DNA of 64,000 nt, from assembly GCF_022965805.1 (NCBI RefSeq), contig NC_133101.1, positions 23,274,868 through 23,338,867 on the forward strand. Direction: 5' to 3'. Below the pieces are notes generated by a model that saw nothing but the letters and a program-made list of their open reading frames with translations, was not told the origin of the DNA and did not search any database. Positions 23,286 through 36,019 of the stretch are shown piece after piece; the stretch's first letter is position 1; every line of letters starts with the position of its first letter. The translations under genes were made by a program, and so were the position numbers. This DNA comes from Primulina eburnea. Taxonomy: Eukaryota; Streptophyta; Magnoliopsida; Lamiales; Gesneriaceae.

Positions 23286-24192
23286 AAGCAAATTCTCTCA
23301 GAAACGAGAGAAAAGGGCCGAGGAAGCTTAGAAAATCCTTACGCCTTTTTACTTCAATCCGCCTGTCTGATTTTGAATCCGAGTACGGTATCGTGTTCCT
23401 ATCAACGTAGGCTACAACTTGACGTAAGTTTTGCTACGTTTGGATATGCTTTGAAATTATGCTGTTGTCAGAATTGAATAGAATTCATATATGATGTTCT
23501 GGTCATGTTAGACATCATAGAATCGAAGTCAGAATGAGAAACAGACTGCTTATGTAATTGTTATGATTTTTGAAGTCGATTTGACTGAGAATTCATATCA
23601 GATATGTATGGTTATTGAGATTATGACTGATATCGGTATTGATTATGAGTTCTGGTATTATATCTGTGACGGTGGGACTGACGGGGTTATCCAGACTGTA
23701 TGGTTATGCCGTCGAAACATCAGTTGATTGATATTGAACAGATTCGATAGTGATTTTGATTATATCGTGATATTGTCGATATGAATTGGATTGTGTCTGG
23801 ATTCGATATTAATCAGAACAGGCTTTGAACTGAGCTGTATATTGACACAGTTTATTCGATATTGTGAATTCAGATTGACATGGACAGACGTGAAATGGAG
23901 TCTTCGTCTTCGTCAGATCATGAAGACAAAGGTATAAGTCAATGTGGTATTGGGAGATGGACTTGAGTCGGTTTAGACTTGGGTTTCCCTAAATCACATA
24001 CTTTACTTTATTGCATTGATATTTGCATTGATTGATTGCTATACTTGTTTTCTTGAGTTATAGATTACAGGTATTAGAAGAGTAATCTTATGACAGAAGT
24101 GTCGTTAGTGGTGGGATCGCCACGGGCACATTGCACGATGTCATAAGATGGTGTATTGGCGGTTGTGCCAAAGACTGTCACTGGATGATTGA

Positions 24193-24599
24193 TTATCGAT
24201 GTGGGTAGACTGATAGCTTCTTCTATTACTGTTGGTTGATATTATATCGATGTGGATAGATGTATAGCTTCTTCTATTACTGTTGATTGATATTATATCG
24301 ATGTGGATAGATTCATCGTTCCTTCTATTACTGTTAATCGATGTTATATCGATGTGGATAGAATCGGACTTTGTTCTATTACTGGTAATCGATATCATAT
24401 CAATGTGAATAGAATCAGGGCTTGCTCTATTACTGGTAATCGATAATATATCAATGTGAATAGAATCAGGGCTTCGTCTATTACTGTTAATCGATACTGT
24501 ATCGGTGTGGATAGAACTGGAGTCTTTTCTATTACTGTTAATCGATACTATATCGGCGTGGATAGAACTGGAGTCTTTTCTATTACTGTTAGTCGATAT
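24193..24599 (+). repeat. Tandem array, eight units of about 51 bases (solo LTR)
   Basis: Same unit order and variants as in the two B LTRs. Confidence 0.9.
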
Positions 24600-25131
24600 A
24601 TGCAGACCGACGTCTGGAACCGGGAAACCTAGACTAGGATTGAGTCTAGTCTGAATTATGTAGCTACGAGTATAGTTGACAGTGGGTCATTGATTATGTT
24701 TCAGATTCGTTACATATTGTTGTTACCTGATTACATGCTTTATATTTGTTTATATTATTGCATGTTTCATTGATTTATACTGGGAATTATTCTCACCGGT
24801 TTATCCGGCTGTTGTCTTGTCTGTATGTGTACTTGACAACAGGTGGGACATGTTCAGGGTCGAGGAGATGAGGAGAGATTGAGTTAGAGTGGAGACTTCG
24901 GACTTTGATCTGAGATAGGGTTTGAACACTTGATATTAGATGTTAAACTCTAGTTTGAATAAATGCCTTGTAATACAGGATTTGTATTTTATATACTGAG
25001 ATGTATATGTGTTTTATTTCACTACGTTCCGCAATTTAAAAAGAAAAATTTTTAGACCCTGTTTTATAGATTGATTAATTAGTCCCAATGATGATTAAGA
25101 ACTTGATTAGCGTCCGGGTCCCCACAGTATA

Positions 25132-25691
25132 TTTAAACCTTGCATTTTTCTTGTTTAAGATTTTAAACCTTCATTATGTATATTTTAATGCATTAACAAA
25201 TTAATTTAGTTTAAAATATTGCTTAGAATTTTGTATGGCATGCTTGACCTCAATTTAAGTATTTAAATGTTATGTTTAATTTCTTGAATATATTATACCA
25301 AGATTAATTCATCCTCAATTGTTTACACATTTTAATTTAAGCTTTAATTAAATATTGAACCTAAAAGAATTTATCTAACAACTTAGCTCTAATTAATTTA
25401 ATAAATCCTAAAACATTCTTTTTCTTTAAATTAAATTATTCCTTGAATTAAATTAAATTTAGGAATACTTTTCTTATTATTATTCTTATCTCTAATCTCC
25501 AAACTCCGGTCTGACTTCGCATATTTATCTTAAAAAGATAAAACTAAACATCTACCTTTAAAATAAATAATAATGACTTAAAATTATTAAAATAAATCAA
25601 ACACTTCATATTTATATAAAATATTAATTTTTTAATTTAAATAGTAGCAATTATGCATGGCTTATATGTAATCTGATTTTCGGGTTCTACA
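25132..25691 (-). mobile_element. 3' LTR of element G, interrupted
   Basis: On the minus strand the LTR starts TGTAGAACCCGAAAATCAG at 25691, right after a polypurine tract. It runs to the solo LTR insertion at 25131 and presumably continues at 22855. AT-rich with no coding. Confidence 0.7.
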
Positions 25692-25715
25692 ACTCTACCC
25701 CCCTTAAAAGAAATT
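25692..25715 (-). other. Polypurine tract of element G
   Basis: CTTTTAAGGGGGGTAGAG on the minus strand follows a GGGGACGAAATTTC phrase and abuts the LTR start. Confidence 0.8.
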
Positions 25716-25727
25716 TCGTCCCCGAAA

Positions 25728-27566
25728 TTAAAACTTACCGAATAACTCGGGATAACGACTCCTCATCTCCGGCTCAGATTCCCACGTAGCTTCCTCCTCC
25801 GAATGATTGAGCCACTTGACTTTCACTAGCTTGACCATTTTGTTCCGAAGCTTTTTCTCCTGCCTGTCTAAGATTTGCACCGGTCTTTCCTCATAAGACA
25901 AGTTCGGAGTGAGCTGTAACGGTTCAAAGTTCAGGACATGCGATGGATTTGCCATATACTTCCTCGGCATAGAGACATGAAACACATTGTGTACTCCGGC
26001 CAGATTCGACGGAAGAGCAACACGATAAGCTAATGTCCCAACTCTGTCGTGGATTTCAAATGGTCCAATGAATCTCGGTCTGAGCTTTCCTTTCTTCTCA
26101 AACCGCATGACACCTTTCATCGGTGCAATCTTCACGAAAACATGGTCACCAACAGAAAACTCTAAATCTCTCCTCCTCTGATCCGTATAACTCTTCTGTC
26201 TACTCTGAGCAATCCTCATCCTATCACAGATCTTGGCTACTACATCAGCATCCTGTTGCACAATCTCCGGACCCAATTCTGCTATCTCCCCTACTTCATC
26301 CCAATGAATAGGCGATCTACACTTACGACCGTACAGTGCTTCATATGGAGCCATACCTATAGACGACTGAAAACTGTTGTTATAGATAAACTCCACCAAT
26401 GGTAGCTTTGATTCCCAACTCCCGGAGAAATCGAGGACACATGCACGAAGAAGATCCTTCAAAATCTGGATAACTCTCTCGGACTGACCATCTGTCTGTG
26501 GATGAAAAGCCGTGCTAAACAACAACTTCGTACCCATAGCTGAATGCAGACTCTTCCAAAATGATGAAGTGAATCTAGGATCTCGGTCAGACACGATAGA
26601 AACGAGAATACCATGAATTCTGACGATCTCCCGGATATATAACTTTGCATACTGGATCATGGAGAAAGTCGTCTTAATAGGCAAGAAGTGAGCTGATTTT
26701 GTAAGACGATCTACGATCACCCATATAGCATTCGACCCTCTGACTGACTTCGGCAGACCGAAAACGAAGTCCATGGTGACATTCTCCCACTTCCACTCGG
26801 GAATAAGAAGAGGCTTGAGCATACCCGCTAGTCTCTGATGTTCCGCTTTCACTAGCTGACACGTCAGACACTCGGATACAAATCGTCTGATATCCCTCTT
26901 CATCCCTGGCCACCAATATAATAACTGCAGGTCTTTGTACATCTTCGTACTCCCAGGATGAATAGAGTACGATGACATATGGGCCTCAGATAAGATATCC
27001 TCTCGAATAGAATCGCTGCTCGGAACCCACATTCTGTCTCGATATCTGACAACACCGTCTCTAACTGTGTACAAGATACTGCCCTTGGCTTCATCTCTTT
27101 GTCTCCACTTAGCCAACTGCTCGTCTGCTAACTGTCCACTGCGAATACGGTCTAGAAGAGAAGACTGAATCATCAAAGTAGATAGACGAGGAACTGTACC
27201 TCGAGGATATGTCTCCAGATCAAACCTCTGCATCTCAAACTGAAGAGGTCTCGAAACCACCAAATGAGCCATCCCTGCGACTTTCCTGCTCAATGCGTCT
27301 GCAACTAAATTAGCTTTACCAGGATGATAGCTAATGTCACAGTCGTAGTCCTTCACTAACTCCAACCAACTCCTCTGCCGCATATTCAACTCTTTCTGTG
27401 TAAAGCAGTATTTGATACTTTTGTGGTTGGTGAAGATCTGACACTTCTCTCCGTACAAATAATGCCTCCAAATCTTCAATGCAAATACTACGGCTGCCAA
27501 CTCTAGATCATGGGTAGGATAATTCTTCTCATGAATCTTCAACTGACGAGAAGCATATGCTATCAC
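25728..27566 (-). CDS. Element G pol: RNase H C-terminal part and integrase
   Basis: An open frame of 612 codons, downstream of an amber at 27573-27575 that separates it from RT. Residues 1-95 are the end of RNase H; the motif normally reading TDHKS is TNHKS here (Asn 47), which should abolish a catalytic Asp. Residues 196-236 form the integrase zinc finger (His196, His203, Cys233, Cys236). The integrase core has Asp266, Asp327 and Glu363 with the usual 35-residue gap. The C-terminal part has a GPF-type segment and a chromodomain-like tail ending in a YPELF phrase. Integrase looks intact, but RNase H is impaired and the frame lacks a natural start. The ATT codon after the first Met gives no real start; it was once part of a longer polyprotein. 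Confidence 0.9.
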   Translation of the reverse strand: MIAYASRQLKIHEKNYPTHDLELAAVVFALKIWRHYLYGEKCQIFTNHKSIKYCFTQKELNMRQRSWLELVKDYDCDISYHPGKANLVADALSRKVAGMAHLVVSRPLQFEMQRFDLETYPRGTVPRLSTLMIQSSLLDRIRSGQLADEQLAKWRQRDEAKGSILYTVRDGVVRYRDRMWVPSSDSIREDILSEAHMSSYSIHPGSTKMYKDLQLLYWWPGMKRDIRRFVSECLTCQLVKAEHQRLAGMLKPLLIPEWKWENVTMDFVFGLPKSVRGSNAIWVIVDRLTKSAHFLPIKTTFSMIQYAKLYIREIVRIHGILVSIVSDRDPRFTSSFWKSLHSAMGTKLLFSTAFHPQTDGQSERVIQILKDLLRACVLDFSGSWESKLPLVEFIYNNSFQSSIGMAPYEALYGRKCRSPIHWDEVGEIAELGPEIVQQDADVVAKICDRMRIAQSRQKSYTDQRRRDLEFSVGDHVFVKIAPMKGVMRFEKKGKLRPRFIGPFEIHDRVGTLAYRVALPSNLAGVHNVFHVSMPRKYMANPSHVLNFEPLQLTPNLSYEERPVQILDRQEKKLRNKMVKLVKVKWLNHSEEEATWESEPEMRSRYPELFGKF

Positions 27567-27575
27567 CTTCTCATG

Positions 27576-28271
27576 CTACATCAATAGTTCGCCTAAGCCG
27601 AGTTTCGAAGCATCGGTAAACAAAACAAAATCTCCGGGTCCTGAAGGCATGGCCAATACTGGCACTGAAATAAGAGCTTGCTTCAATGTATCGAAGCTCT
27701 TCTGACATTCCTCGCTCCACACATACTTACCATTCTTCTTCGCCAATGATATGAGTGGAACTGCGATGGAAGAGAATCCCCGAATAAACTTCCGATAATA
27801 TCCTGCTAGTCCAAGGAAACTACGGATCTCTAATGCATTTTGCGGCACAACCCAATCTCTGACTGCTGCAACTTTTGCCGGGTCTACCTCAATACCGCTG
27901 CTAGAAACGACGTGGCCTAAGAACGCCACTTTCTCTAACCAGAACTCGCATTTGCTGAACTTCGCGAATAGCTTATGCTTTTGTAAGGTCTGCAATACTG
28001 TGGTCAGATGTCTGCTGTGATCCTCTTGATTCTTTGAGTAGATGAGAATATCATCTATGAATACTATCACGAACTGATCAAGATACGGCTGGAATACGCG
28101 ATTCATGAGATCCATGAAGATCGCTGGCGCATTCGTCAAACCGAACGGCATCACAAGGAACTCGAAGTGGCCATACCGAGTCCTAAAATCAGTCTTGAGA
28201 ACATCGGCGTCTTTCACTCTCAGCTGATGATAACCAGAACGCAGATCAATCTGGGAGAATACTGAAGCTCC
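27576..28271 (-). pseudogene. Element G pol: reverse transcriptase palm and start of RNase H
   Basis: The frame 28217-27576 contains the RT core with [14 protein letters not shown], the catalytic [12 protein letters not shown], a [13 protein letters not shown] segment and the RNase H start [10 protein letters not shown]. An amber at 28271-28269 (after DQL) precedes it and another amber after LLM ends it; both replace a glutamine codon (CAG to TAG). Otherwise it is well conserved. The product would copy the element RNA into DNA. Confidence 0.9.
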
Positions 28272-28999
28272 CTACAACTGGTCAAATAAATCCTCAATCC
28301 TCGGGAGTGGGTATTTGTTCTTCACTGTAACTCTGTTCAACTCCCGGTAATCAATGCAGAGCCTCATCGTACCATCCTTCTTCTTCACAAATAATACTGG
28401 CGCGCCCCATGGCGAAAAGCTAGGACGAATGAATTCCTTGTCAAGAAGTTCCTGAATCAGTTTATTGAGTTCCGCCATCTCTGTCGGTGCTAATCGGTAT
28501 GGTGCTTTGGAGATCGGCGTAGTACTGGGCATAAGCTCAATAGAAAATTCCACTTCTCTCACAGGTGGTAAACCAGAGACGTCGTCAGGAAAAACGTCCA
28601 GAAAATTCCGTACAATAGAAACATCGGATGCTGACTGTTTGGGCTTCTCGGGAACAGATACAAGAGTAACTAAAAATGCTCGGCACCCTCGATGCATGAG
28701 TTTCCTAGCTTGGGAGCAAAATATCATACGCGGTAAATTAAAATACCTGTCTGGCTCAAATAAGAATTGTTCCCTCCCGGGCGGTCGGACGAGAACAGAT
28801 CTCTGCTGGAATCAATCAAAACTCTGTTCCTCAATAGCCAGTCCATCCCTAGAATGATATCAAATTCTGGCATTGACAGAACGATAAGATCCGCATACAC
28901 AAGATTACCATGAAGTTCAAGGTCTATATCTCGGATCAGATTAGTAGATGTCATCTCCTCTCCAGACTTCCTCCAATTGTAGACATTCGATACAGACAT
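28272..28999 (-). pseudogene. Element G pol: protease end and RT N-terminal part, 5' truncated
   Basis: 28999-28724 covers the end of protease (PEFDIILGMDWL) and shifts frame near 28800. 28727-28272 holds the RT N-terminal part with [28 protein letters not shown] and [19 protein letters not shown]. Gag and the DSG active-site part of protease are absent: beyond 29000 the sequence changes to an LTR tail of another family. Confidence 0.85.
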
Positions 29000-29009
29000 G
29001 GCCGAAGTC

Positions 29010-29599
29010 TAGGAATAAGACGTATCGTCACCCCGATTGGGAGGGTAGGTGGCAGACAGTGACGTCTTATTCACACCGGGATCCCTAGAGATAGAGTTGA
29101 GTCGAGTCAAGATATGATTTGATTTGAAATGCATGCTTATATAGATTGGTTCCCTAGATTATGGAGCCTATTGTTATTGCTTTCATTCATGATTTATGAT
29201 TATGTACCAGCATGCGTACATGTTTTATACTGGGATTCGTTCTCACCGGAGTTTTCGGTTGTTGTTATGTCTGTATGTGTGCATAACAACAGGTGGGGCA
29301 GGATCAAGGTCACGACATAGATGAGATCGAGATAGAGTGGTAACTTCGGGCGCAGAGGACTGCTAGTGGTTTTATTAGACTTGTACTACTTGTGGATTGT
29401 AGATTGTATTAAACACTGATTTGTATGAATGTATTAGAACAAGACATGTATTTATGTTTGTTGAAGTAAAATATAGAACTCTCTTGTGCTTGAGTTATAT
29501 ACATTTAAATTAATGTTAAAAAGAAAAATTTTGACCCGCATTTTTGAATAAAGATCCTATTAATCCCAAAAGAATTGAGTTAGAGCCCTGGTCCCCACA
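29010..29599 (+). mobile_element. B-like LTR tail
   Basis: Shares with the B LTR tail the words GGGATCCCTAGA, TTCTCACCGG, a CTGTATGTGTGCATAACAACAGGTGG-type phrase and the ending GGTCCCCACA at 29599. The upper part of the LTR is missing, so this is a fragment; the exact left limit is uncertain. Confidence 0.7.
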
Positions 29600-32121
29600 T
29601 CAAGTCAATCATCAAGACCTCCAGTAACATTAACATTATAATCACATGCATCCATCACACCTAGTGAGTCTAAAGACTCAACATAACATAATCATGATAA
29701 CAAATAATACGTTTACAGATCACATGAAACAGTGAAAATACTTGTACTTAAAATAAAATTTTCATGAACATGTGAAACATAAACATTTTCATAATATTAT
29801 GAACATATCCACATCATTCATCATTTTATCATAAACATTTCCTTTTTCATCATAAGCATGTACATTTTGCATTTTATTGAATTTGGATCGTTAATTGTGA
29901 CTTTTGTATTATCATAAGGTCGTTGGATTCATATATCATAAAACCACAGTACTAGGCGGAGGGGACATCAGCGAAACTCTCACCCGTCAACTGAGCCTGG
30001 GCCTATCATCATCATATGGAAATACGATCTTCGGGTTCTCTCTAGGGCCTTCTCCCACAAATGGGCTCCCTCTTGGGCCTTCTCCCGTAAATGGGCTCCC
30101 TCTTGGGCCTTTTTCCTCACGATATCCCCAATCATATTATCATAACTGTCACAATCACTTCACCTCCTCCAACGTTTCTTTTTATCATAACTTTACAAAA
30201 TCATGCATATAAATTATCATTTTATTTTTAAACCAAGCATGTAACATATCTTTTAATTGTCCATAAATAAATCATGAAAATCAATAAACATTTAAAATAA
30301 ACATTTTAACATATAAAACAACATTATGAGCAATATCATGACGTTTACTAATTTCTAGGTGTAAAATTACCGTTTTATCCCTGGACGTAAAATTCTTCGA
30401 ATTTGACTTTTCCTTACTTTCATTGACTCTAACATTTCCCAAATAATTATTAAAGTTTAAATTAATTTTCTCATAATTTTATTTAGCTTAAATATTAGAC
30501 TTTTAAATTAATCTTTAATTATTTGTTTTTAAGGCGTTTTAATTCCGAATAATTTCAAACTTTAATATAAAATTCCTAAATTTAAAACTTGACTTTTTAT
30601 ATTATTTAGCCCTCGTGAACCATGAATCGACCCCCGTAAGCCATGTTTCGATTTATTTTTCCAATTTAAAAACCCTAGACCTACGTTCAAGCCATCTTCG
30701 TGCCATGTTGGTTTTTCTTCGAGCCAACCTCGAGCCCTCTCGAGCCAACCTGAGCCCACCTCCCCCTGGACCCTACTAGACCCTAAGCACCCAAGGACTT
30801 GACCCCCTACTCTAACCCGAAGCTACACGCCCAAGTGAAAGCTGCGGCCGAGAGTTCCACTTGGCATGGACACCTCAAACTTGTGCCTAGGACCTAGCCA
30901 ACCGCCCAGCCCATGAACCAGCCCCATGTGCACCTTCCTAGGACCCTAAGGAGTCAGCCTAGCCCAGCCTTGAGCCCTCTGGCCGAGCTCCTTAATCCCT
31001 GCAAGCCTACGCAACCTTGTATGATGCATGCTCCTCTCGGATGGGAGTCCTAGCTTGCTAGGACTCCTCCCCTAGCCCTCAACTCGAGCCCCAGCGTGGC
31101 TGTGACCCTCTCTCGGACTCATACCCGACCTTAGCTAGCCCTGGTCCCAAGCCAAGCCCTTACTTCCCAAAACCGAGCCCTAAGTTCACCTTGACAGAAG
31201 TTTGGTTCCAGCTTTTGTTTTAATAGATTGTACAGCATAGCCTAAGTCATGGCAGCCCCTTAAACACATAAAATCATGAATTTGAATAATAAATTCATCA
31301 TTTTATCACATGTGTATGCCATATTGCAAAAATATTCATAAGAACTTCATGATTTTCATGCAAAAGTAATTCAAAACAATAATACGATGTGATAGACGAG
31401 AAAAAGAAATGTATGGCGTGCCTTTGCATATTTTACGCACGAATTAACGTTGATGATTGAAGAACGACGAGGAGGAGGGCCTTGGCTTGGATTTTCCTTT
31501 TAATGCTTCGAATTTTCTCTCAAAATATGATGTGTGTGCGTCGTGTGTATGTTGGTGGGGGAGAATTTTTATGGAGTAGGGAAAGTGGGCAGGGGTATTA
31601 TGGGGTTTAGGGTAGGGTTTTGTATAATATATACTTTAATTAAGCATTAAACAAGCTTAGGCCCATTAGTGAAGTTAATTAGGTCCATTAGTGTTTAATT
31701 AAAATATAAAAATTATTTTGTTTAATAAAGTTTGTGAATTTATTAGCCGGGTTGCCAAAACGTTCGTATTTTTTGTTGAAAAATCAACACCGATAAAATT
31801 TTCGTCCCGGCATAAAAAAACACCTCAAAACCTCTTATTTTCAAAAATATAAAAAAGTATCAATCATATTTTAAATAATTAAAAACAATAATTTAATAAA
31901 AACATTTTTCATTTTTTCAGCCATCGGTCTCCGTTCCTCGATCGCAAATCGAATAACATTTTAAAATACAGTTTTACGCATAATGACAATAAAATCCTAT
32001 TTAACATATAATCATGCATGTCACAATTAATTTATACCATTAGAATCATTTAATTAGTCATTTTTCATTTTTCTAGATTTGCATGCAGTTGAGTTACGTT
32101 GTCTTAATTTTGGACCTTACA
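29600..32121 (-). mobile_element. Gypsy-type LTR H (minus strand), 3' end truncated
   Basis: Begins TGTAAGGTCCAAAATTAAG at 32121 and runs to 29600. It has the shared CGAGGAACGGAGACCGA block at 31925-31940 and the GAGTCTTTAGACTC inverted repeat at 29666-29679. Its last tens of bases are missing where the B-like LTR tail ends. It is possibly the 5' LTR side of element G, since both are minus strand and adjacent, but no gag or PBS lies between them. Confidence 0.75.
30045..30116. repeat. 30-base minisatellite inside LTR H
   Basis: Two and a half units of 30 bases (30045-30074, 30075-30104, 30105-30116), each GGGCCTTCTCCC followed by AAATGGGCTCCCTCTT with two changes. Counterpart sequences in LTRs D and C hold one to two units. 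Confidence 0.8.
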
Positions 32122-33519
32122 ACAAGTTCAGTCTCGATATATATTCTAGTAAAAATGTTATATGAACAATATAAAGCAAAAGTTGGAATTTGAACATAAA
32201 AAAGAGAAGTTTTCCCGAAAGAATTTGAAGAAGAATTACCTTAAATTGTTGAACGCGATTTCTCCAAGTACTTCTTAATCTTATGTAAACACAATAAAAT
32301 GAGAAAAATATTAATCGGAGGTTCTAGGAAAATATCTCGATACAAGGTGGAAACACCACTGATTTATTTTCATAATACAAGAATATACATTTTGCTAAAA
32401 AATAATTATTTGCAAATGTTTAAATCATATACACAAGAAAATGAGACTAGATGATCAGTGTTCACAACACTATGTGATCACAAAGTCATAGTCCATAGTC
32501 TAAGAAGGCATTTTACAGACAATTTTCAATCTAGTTTCGCTGCAAGTGTGGTGATAAAAAATAACTTTTACACCAAAAAATGAAGGATTCCAGAGAGTTT
32601 GGAGAAACAATGCTCCAAATAACATCAGACCAAAACCTCCAATAGAAAAAAATAGAATACCTCAAGATAGCTTTATATTATAAAGATGTAGGGTTAGAAA
32701 TACAGATATCCCTAGAAGATGTCAAGAAAAAATAAAAAAAAAATTACAAAGAAAATTCCTTGGCATTGCGAGAAATAAACAAATTTCAAGCCAGCCTAAA
32801 ATCAAGGAAGAAAATGAATACGAGTTCGTAAGATGTTAGTCTATCCCAATGAACATAGTTGATCTAAAAGATATGCATATTATTATCAAGGAATATTTGG
32901 ATCATGGTTTAATCAAGGCAGAAATATCACCATACAAAAATCCAGGTTTTTTGGAAAGAATTAACGATGAGATAAAAAGAAATAAATTCATATTAGTTAT
33001 TAATTACCAAGAAAATATGATTCTTGAGTTTAATGGGTATTTCATACCAGTAGAGGTCATTTAGTTAGTTTTATACGCAATACAAAAATATTCTCTAAAT
33101 TTGATTGTAATTCTATATTTTATCAGATTTAGATTAAGGAAGAAAGTAAGAAATTCACAACTTTCTCTACACCACAAGGTCATAATATTTGGGAAGTATT
33201 ACCAATAAGATTGGCTAATTCACCCCAACTATTTTAAAGAAAAATAGGTAATCTATTTATAGAGTTAATTTAAATTTATGTTTGTCTATTTGATGATATT
33301 TTAATAGCATCTAAAAATACGGATGAACATATAAAAAATTAAAAAAAAAATCTCTGATGTTTGTAATAATGAAGGACTAGTCCTACCTGAAAAGAATTTT
33401 GTCATTTCTACAAGAAAGATTGAATTTCTTAGAGTATAAATAGACGAGTTAGGAATAATTTTGCAAAAACAATAGTAGAAACAATGAAAATTTTCCAGAT
33501 GAATTAAAAAAAGAATCAA
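32122..33519 (+). pseudogene. Endogenous pararetrovirus (Caulimoviridae-like) polyprotein relic, RT part
   Basis: After about 700 bases of stop-rich sequence, 32849-33064 is an open 72-codon stretch. It resembles the N-terminal RT region of plant pararetroviruses, including the 'LKDM...LIK...SPY' arrangement. The reading continues through several frameshifts and stops with a recognisable palm region near 33180-33310 and the segment after it (33340-33440). The order and wording fit Caulimoviridae RT rather than Ty3/gypsy. It is heavily broken and cannot encode a protein. The region is cut at 33520 by a copia solo LTR whose target duplication (ATCAA) rejoins it to 35077. Genus is not determined. 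Confidence 0.75.
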
Positions 33520-35076
33520 TGTTGGAACTTATTGTTGGAATTTTTCAAGTTCGCAATCTTGATTTTGATGTTAACAAAACTTGTTATTATGTTTCTAACA
33601 TATTTACTCAAGTGTGAAGTTGCAAACACAAGAAGCAAGCTGAAACTGAATTTTGCACAAAGTGAATTTCTGGCGAGTTTCGGTATTTTGATGATATCTA
33701 CCAGCTGGATGATTCAAATGACAATCCGCCAATTGGACTGATTAGAAAACCCAATTTGGAACAAATCATATTTCACGTCAGTTGGGCAAAATCGTATGTT
33801 ATCATGGTGTAACTGATCGCTCAATTACCGAACTGATCACACGAAAACAACAATCAGTTGGGTTTTAGCAGCTGCGGTATTTTGGTCATATCTCTCAGAT
33901 CGATTATCGAAACGAAGCGATTCAGTATGCGTTGGAAAGATAAGACAAAGATCTACAAATCATTCTAAGAAGTCAAAGTCTGAATCGAAGCTTACGATGC
34001 TGATAAATGACGATGAAGCTACTGGTTCTGCACAAACTGAAATCAGCTAGGCTTATTTTAGCAGACCAGCTGAAACTGAACCAACTGAACCAGCTGCTGA
34101 CCAGCTGACCAACCAACTGAACTAAACCAGCAGTTGACCAACTGAACTGAACCAGTTGCTGACCAGTTGAACCGAACGACCAGTTGAGTTGACCAGAGTT
34201 GACCAGTCGGTAAAATGCCCAGCAAGCTGAATTTGACCGTTGCAATCTCGGAAACAGTACAGAAACTTTTCAAACGGTCATATTCTTGTGTATAACGTAT
34301 ATATCAGTGTTGGATTCTATAAATACAACATATTGAAGATCAAACAAGAGCTTTTGAAGAGGATTCAAAGCATGGGCAGTTAGCATGAAGAAATCAGCTA
34401 GTTGAGAGCACAAGCCCTTGTGTGAGGATAGATTTGAGATATACACTGTAAATGATAAATTCCTCACACACAATCACTCACACATATACAAAAGAGTTGA
34501 ACTTCAAAGATTAGTTGAGTGAGTCTTGCACAAAGACAATAAACTTGTGTATTGTAGTCTTTGCATATGAGACATTAAACAATATGCTGATTGTGAGGTG
34601 CTGCCTAAAATCTTGAGTGCTAGGAGTTCTAGTTGGGTGCTGCCCTTCCGGAATGGGTTTGTACAAGTAGTTGTCTAAATCAAAGTCTTCTAGTGGATCC
34701 TTCCCAAGGGGAAGAAGGGGTGACGTAGGAGTGTTTGAAATCTCCGAACATCCATAAACAAATTCGTGTCTATTTGTTTATTGTATTTACTTATCATTTT
34801 CATATTTTTAAAAAAGCATTGTTGAAGCATTTTATGTGTTCTTCAAATACCACCAAGTGTTTGATAAAATGCTTCAACTGAAATACTTTTACTCATTCAA
34901 CTTGCATATACTTTAAATGCTTTACAAAATATTTAATCGGTTTCTACGAAGGATTATTTCGAGTATCTTCCGCTTGGTTTTTAACCAAACTCGATTTAAT
35001 TCATCGATGTTCAATATTTCAAGAACCGGGCTATTGTAGCTCATCGATTTCCCCCTTACCCGATCCTAACAATCAA
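33515..35076 (+). mobile_element. Copia solo LTR with target duplication ATCAA
   Basis: The LTR is 33520-35071 (1552 bases), TGTTGGAACTT to GATCCTAACA. ATCAA precedes it (33515-33519) and follows it (35072-35076). The first 13 bases are nearly repeated (TGTTGGAACTTAT then TGTTGGAATTTTT), a small tandem duplication of the LTR terminus. TATAAATACAAC lies near 34317. Dense AACTGA/CAGTT words appear at 33780-34210. Confidence 0.93.
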
Positions 35077-35915
35077 CTTCAAAGTTTCTTAGAAGTTGTT
35101 AACTTTGATGAAATTTTCATTAAGAACCTAGAAAAATACAAGAAGTGTTCAGCCATTACTAAAAAAGGATGCAAAATTTATATAGACAGAAGAACACACA
35201 AAAGAACTTAACCAACTAAAGGAGATTCGCAAAAATCTTTCAAAAATGATTATACCTCAAGATGATGATATATTATATACATATGTCAGTGATCATTGAT
35301 GGACAACAATTCTTTCAAAACTCGCATCAGATGAAGAACAACTATGTAGATACTACAACTGGCTATTTTCTGAAACAGAAGTCATATGATGACATATCAA
35401 AGAAAATGACTTTTATGCATCAAAAAAAGGACTTTTGAAAACTGACCATTATTTTTACTTATAAATAAATTTTACTCTAAAGGCTGATAAAACAAATATG
35501 AAAACTTTCTTGAAAAATAAAATTGAACCTAAATTTGAGAATACTAGATTATTATGATGACAAACTTTATGTCAAAAATACAGTTTTGATATTACTATTA
35601 TTAAATCTCATTAACATATTATTACAGAAGATTTCTTAACAAGTGATTAACTACACAAATGTCGATGTCATCATGAAAATGTCGAGGCATTTGAGGGAAT
35701 ACCTTGAAATGCTTCAAACCGAGTTCAACAAGCTTTGCCTAAATACAGAAGTTGATGGTAGGCTACAACAACTTGATAAGAGTATTATATATAATCAAAT
35801 AACATGTAGATTATAGGATTATACTCAGCCATGGTGTGTACAGCAAAATCCGATCCTCCAGGCTATTGAGAAACCATTGAATTCTCAAAATGAGAGTTTT
35901 TTAGTACATGACTCT
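35077..35915 (+). pseudogene. Endogenous pararetrovirus relic, RNase H part and downstream
   Basis: It continues the relic on the other side of the copia LTR. A segment at 35080-35140 corresponds to the RT-RNase H connection, 35270-35370 to RNase H, and 35530-35640 to the C-terminal end of RNase H of plant pararetroviruses. All are in mixed frames with many stops. 35650-35915 remains weakly coding-like and is interrupted by a CACTA element at 35916. Confidence 0.65.
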
Positions 35916-36019
35916 CACTACAACAAAAATGACAAACAACAACGAATTTTATCCGTTGTCGTAGCCGTTTTAAAACTGTTGTAACTGAGGGTGTTGTCGA
36001 AAGTCCGTTCAACGACAAC

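Larger units (their letters stand above)
22851..25131 (+). mobile_element. Solo LTR of a family B relative with 5-base target duplication
   Basis: The LTR is 22856-25126 (2271 bases), TGTAATGCCCGAGATTTAAT to GGTCCCCACA. GTATA occurs at 22851-22855 and again at 25127-25131, a perfect target duplication. No PBS or internal region is present, so it is a solo LTR left by recombination between LTRs. Its right half is nearly the same as the B LTR, including the tandem array. Its left part carries a different GC-rich palindromic cassette (22983-23212) instead of CGCATATGCG units. Confidence 0.95.

Noticed and set aside
26123..27094. Short frames overlapping the integrase of element G
   Set aside because: Shadow frames of the 612-codon integrase frame.
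33973..34273. Two minus-strand Trp/Ser/Gln-rich frames
   Set aside because: Translations of the CAGTT/AACTG-rich part of a copia LTR.
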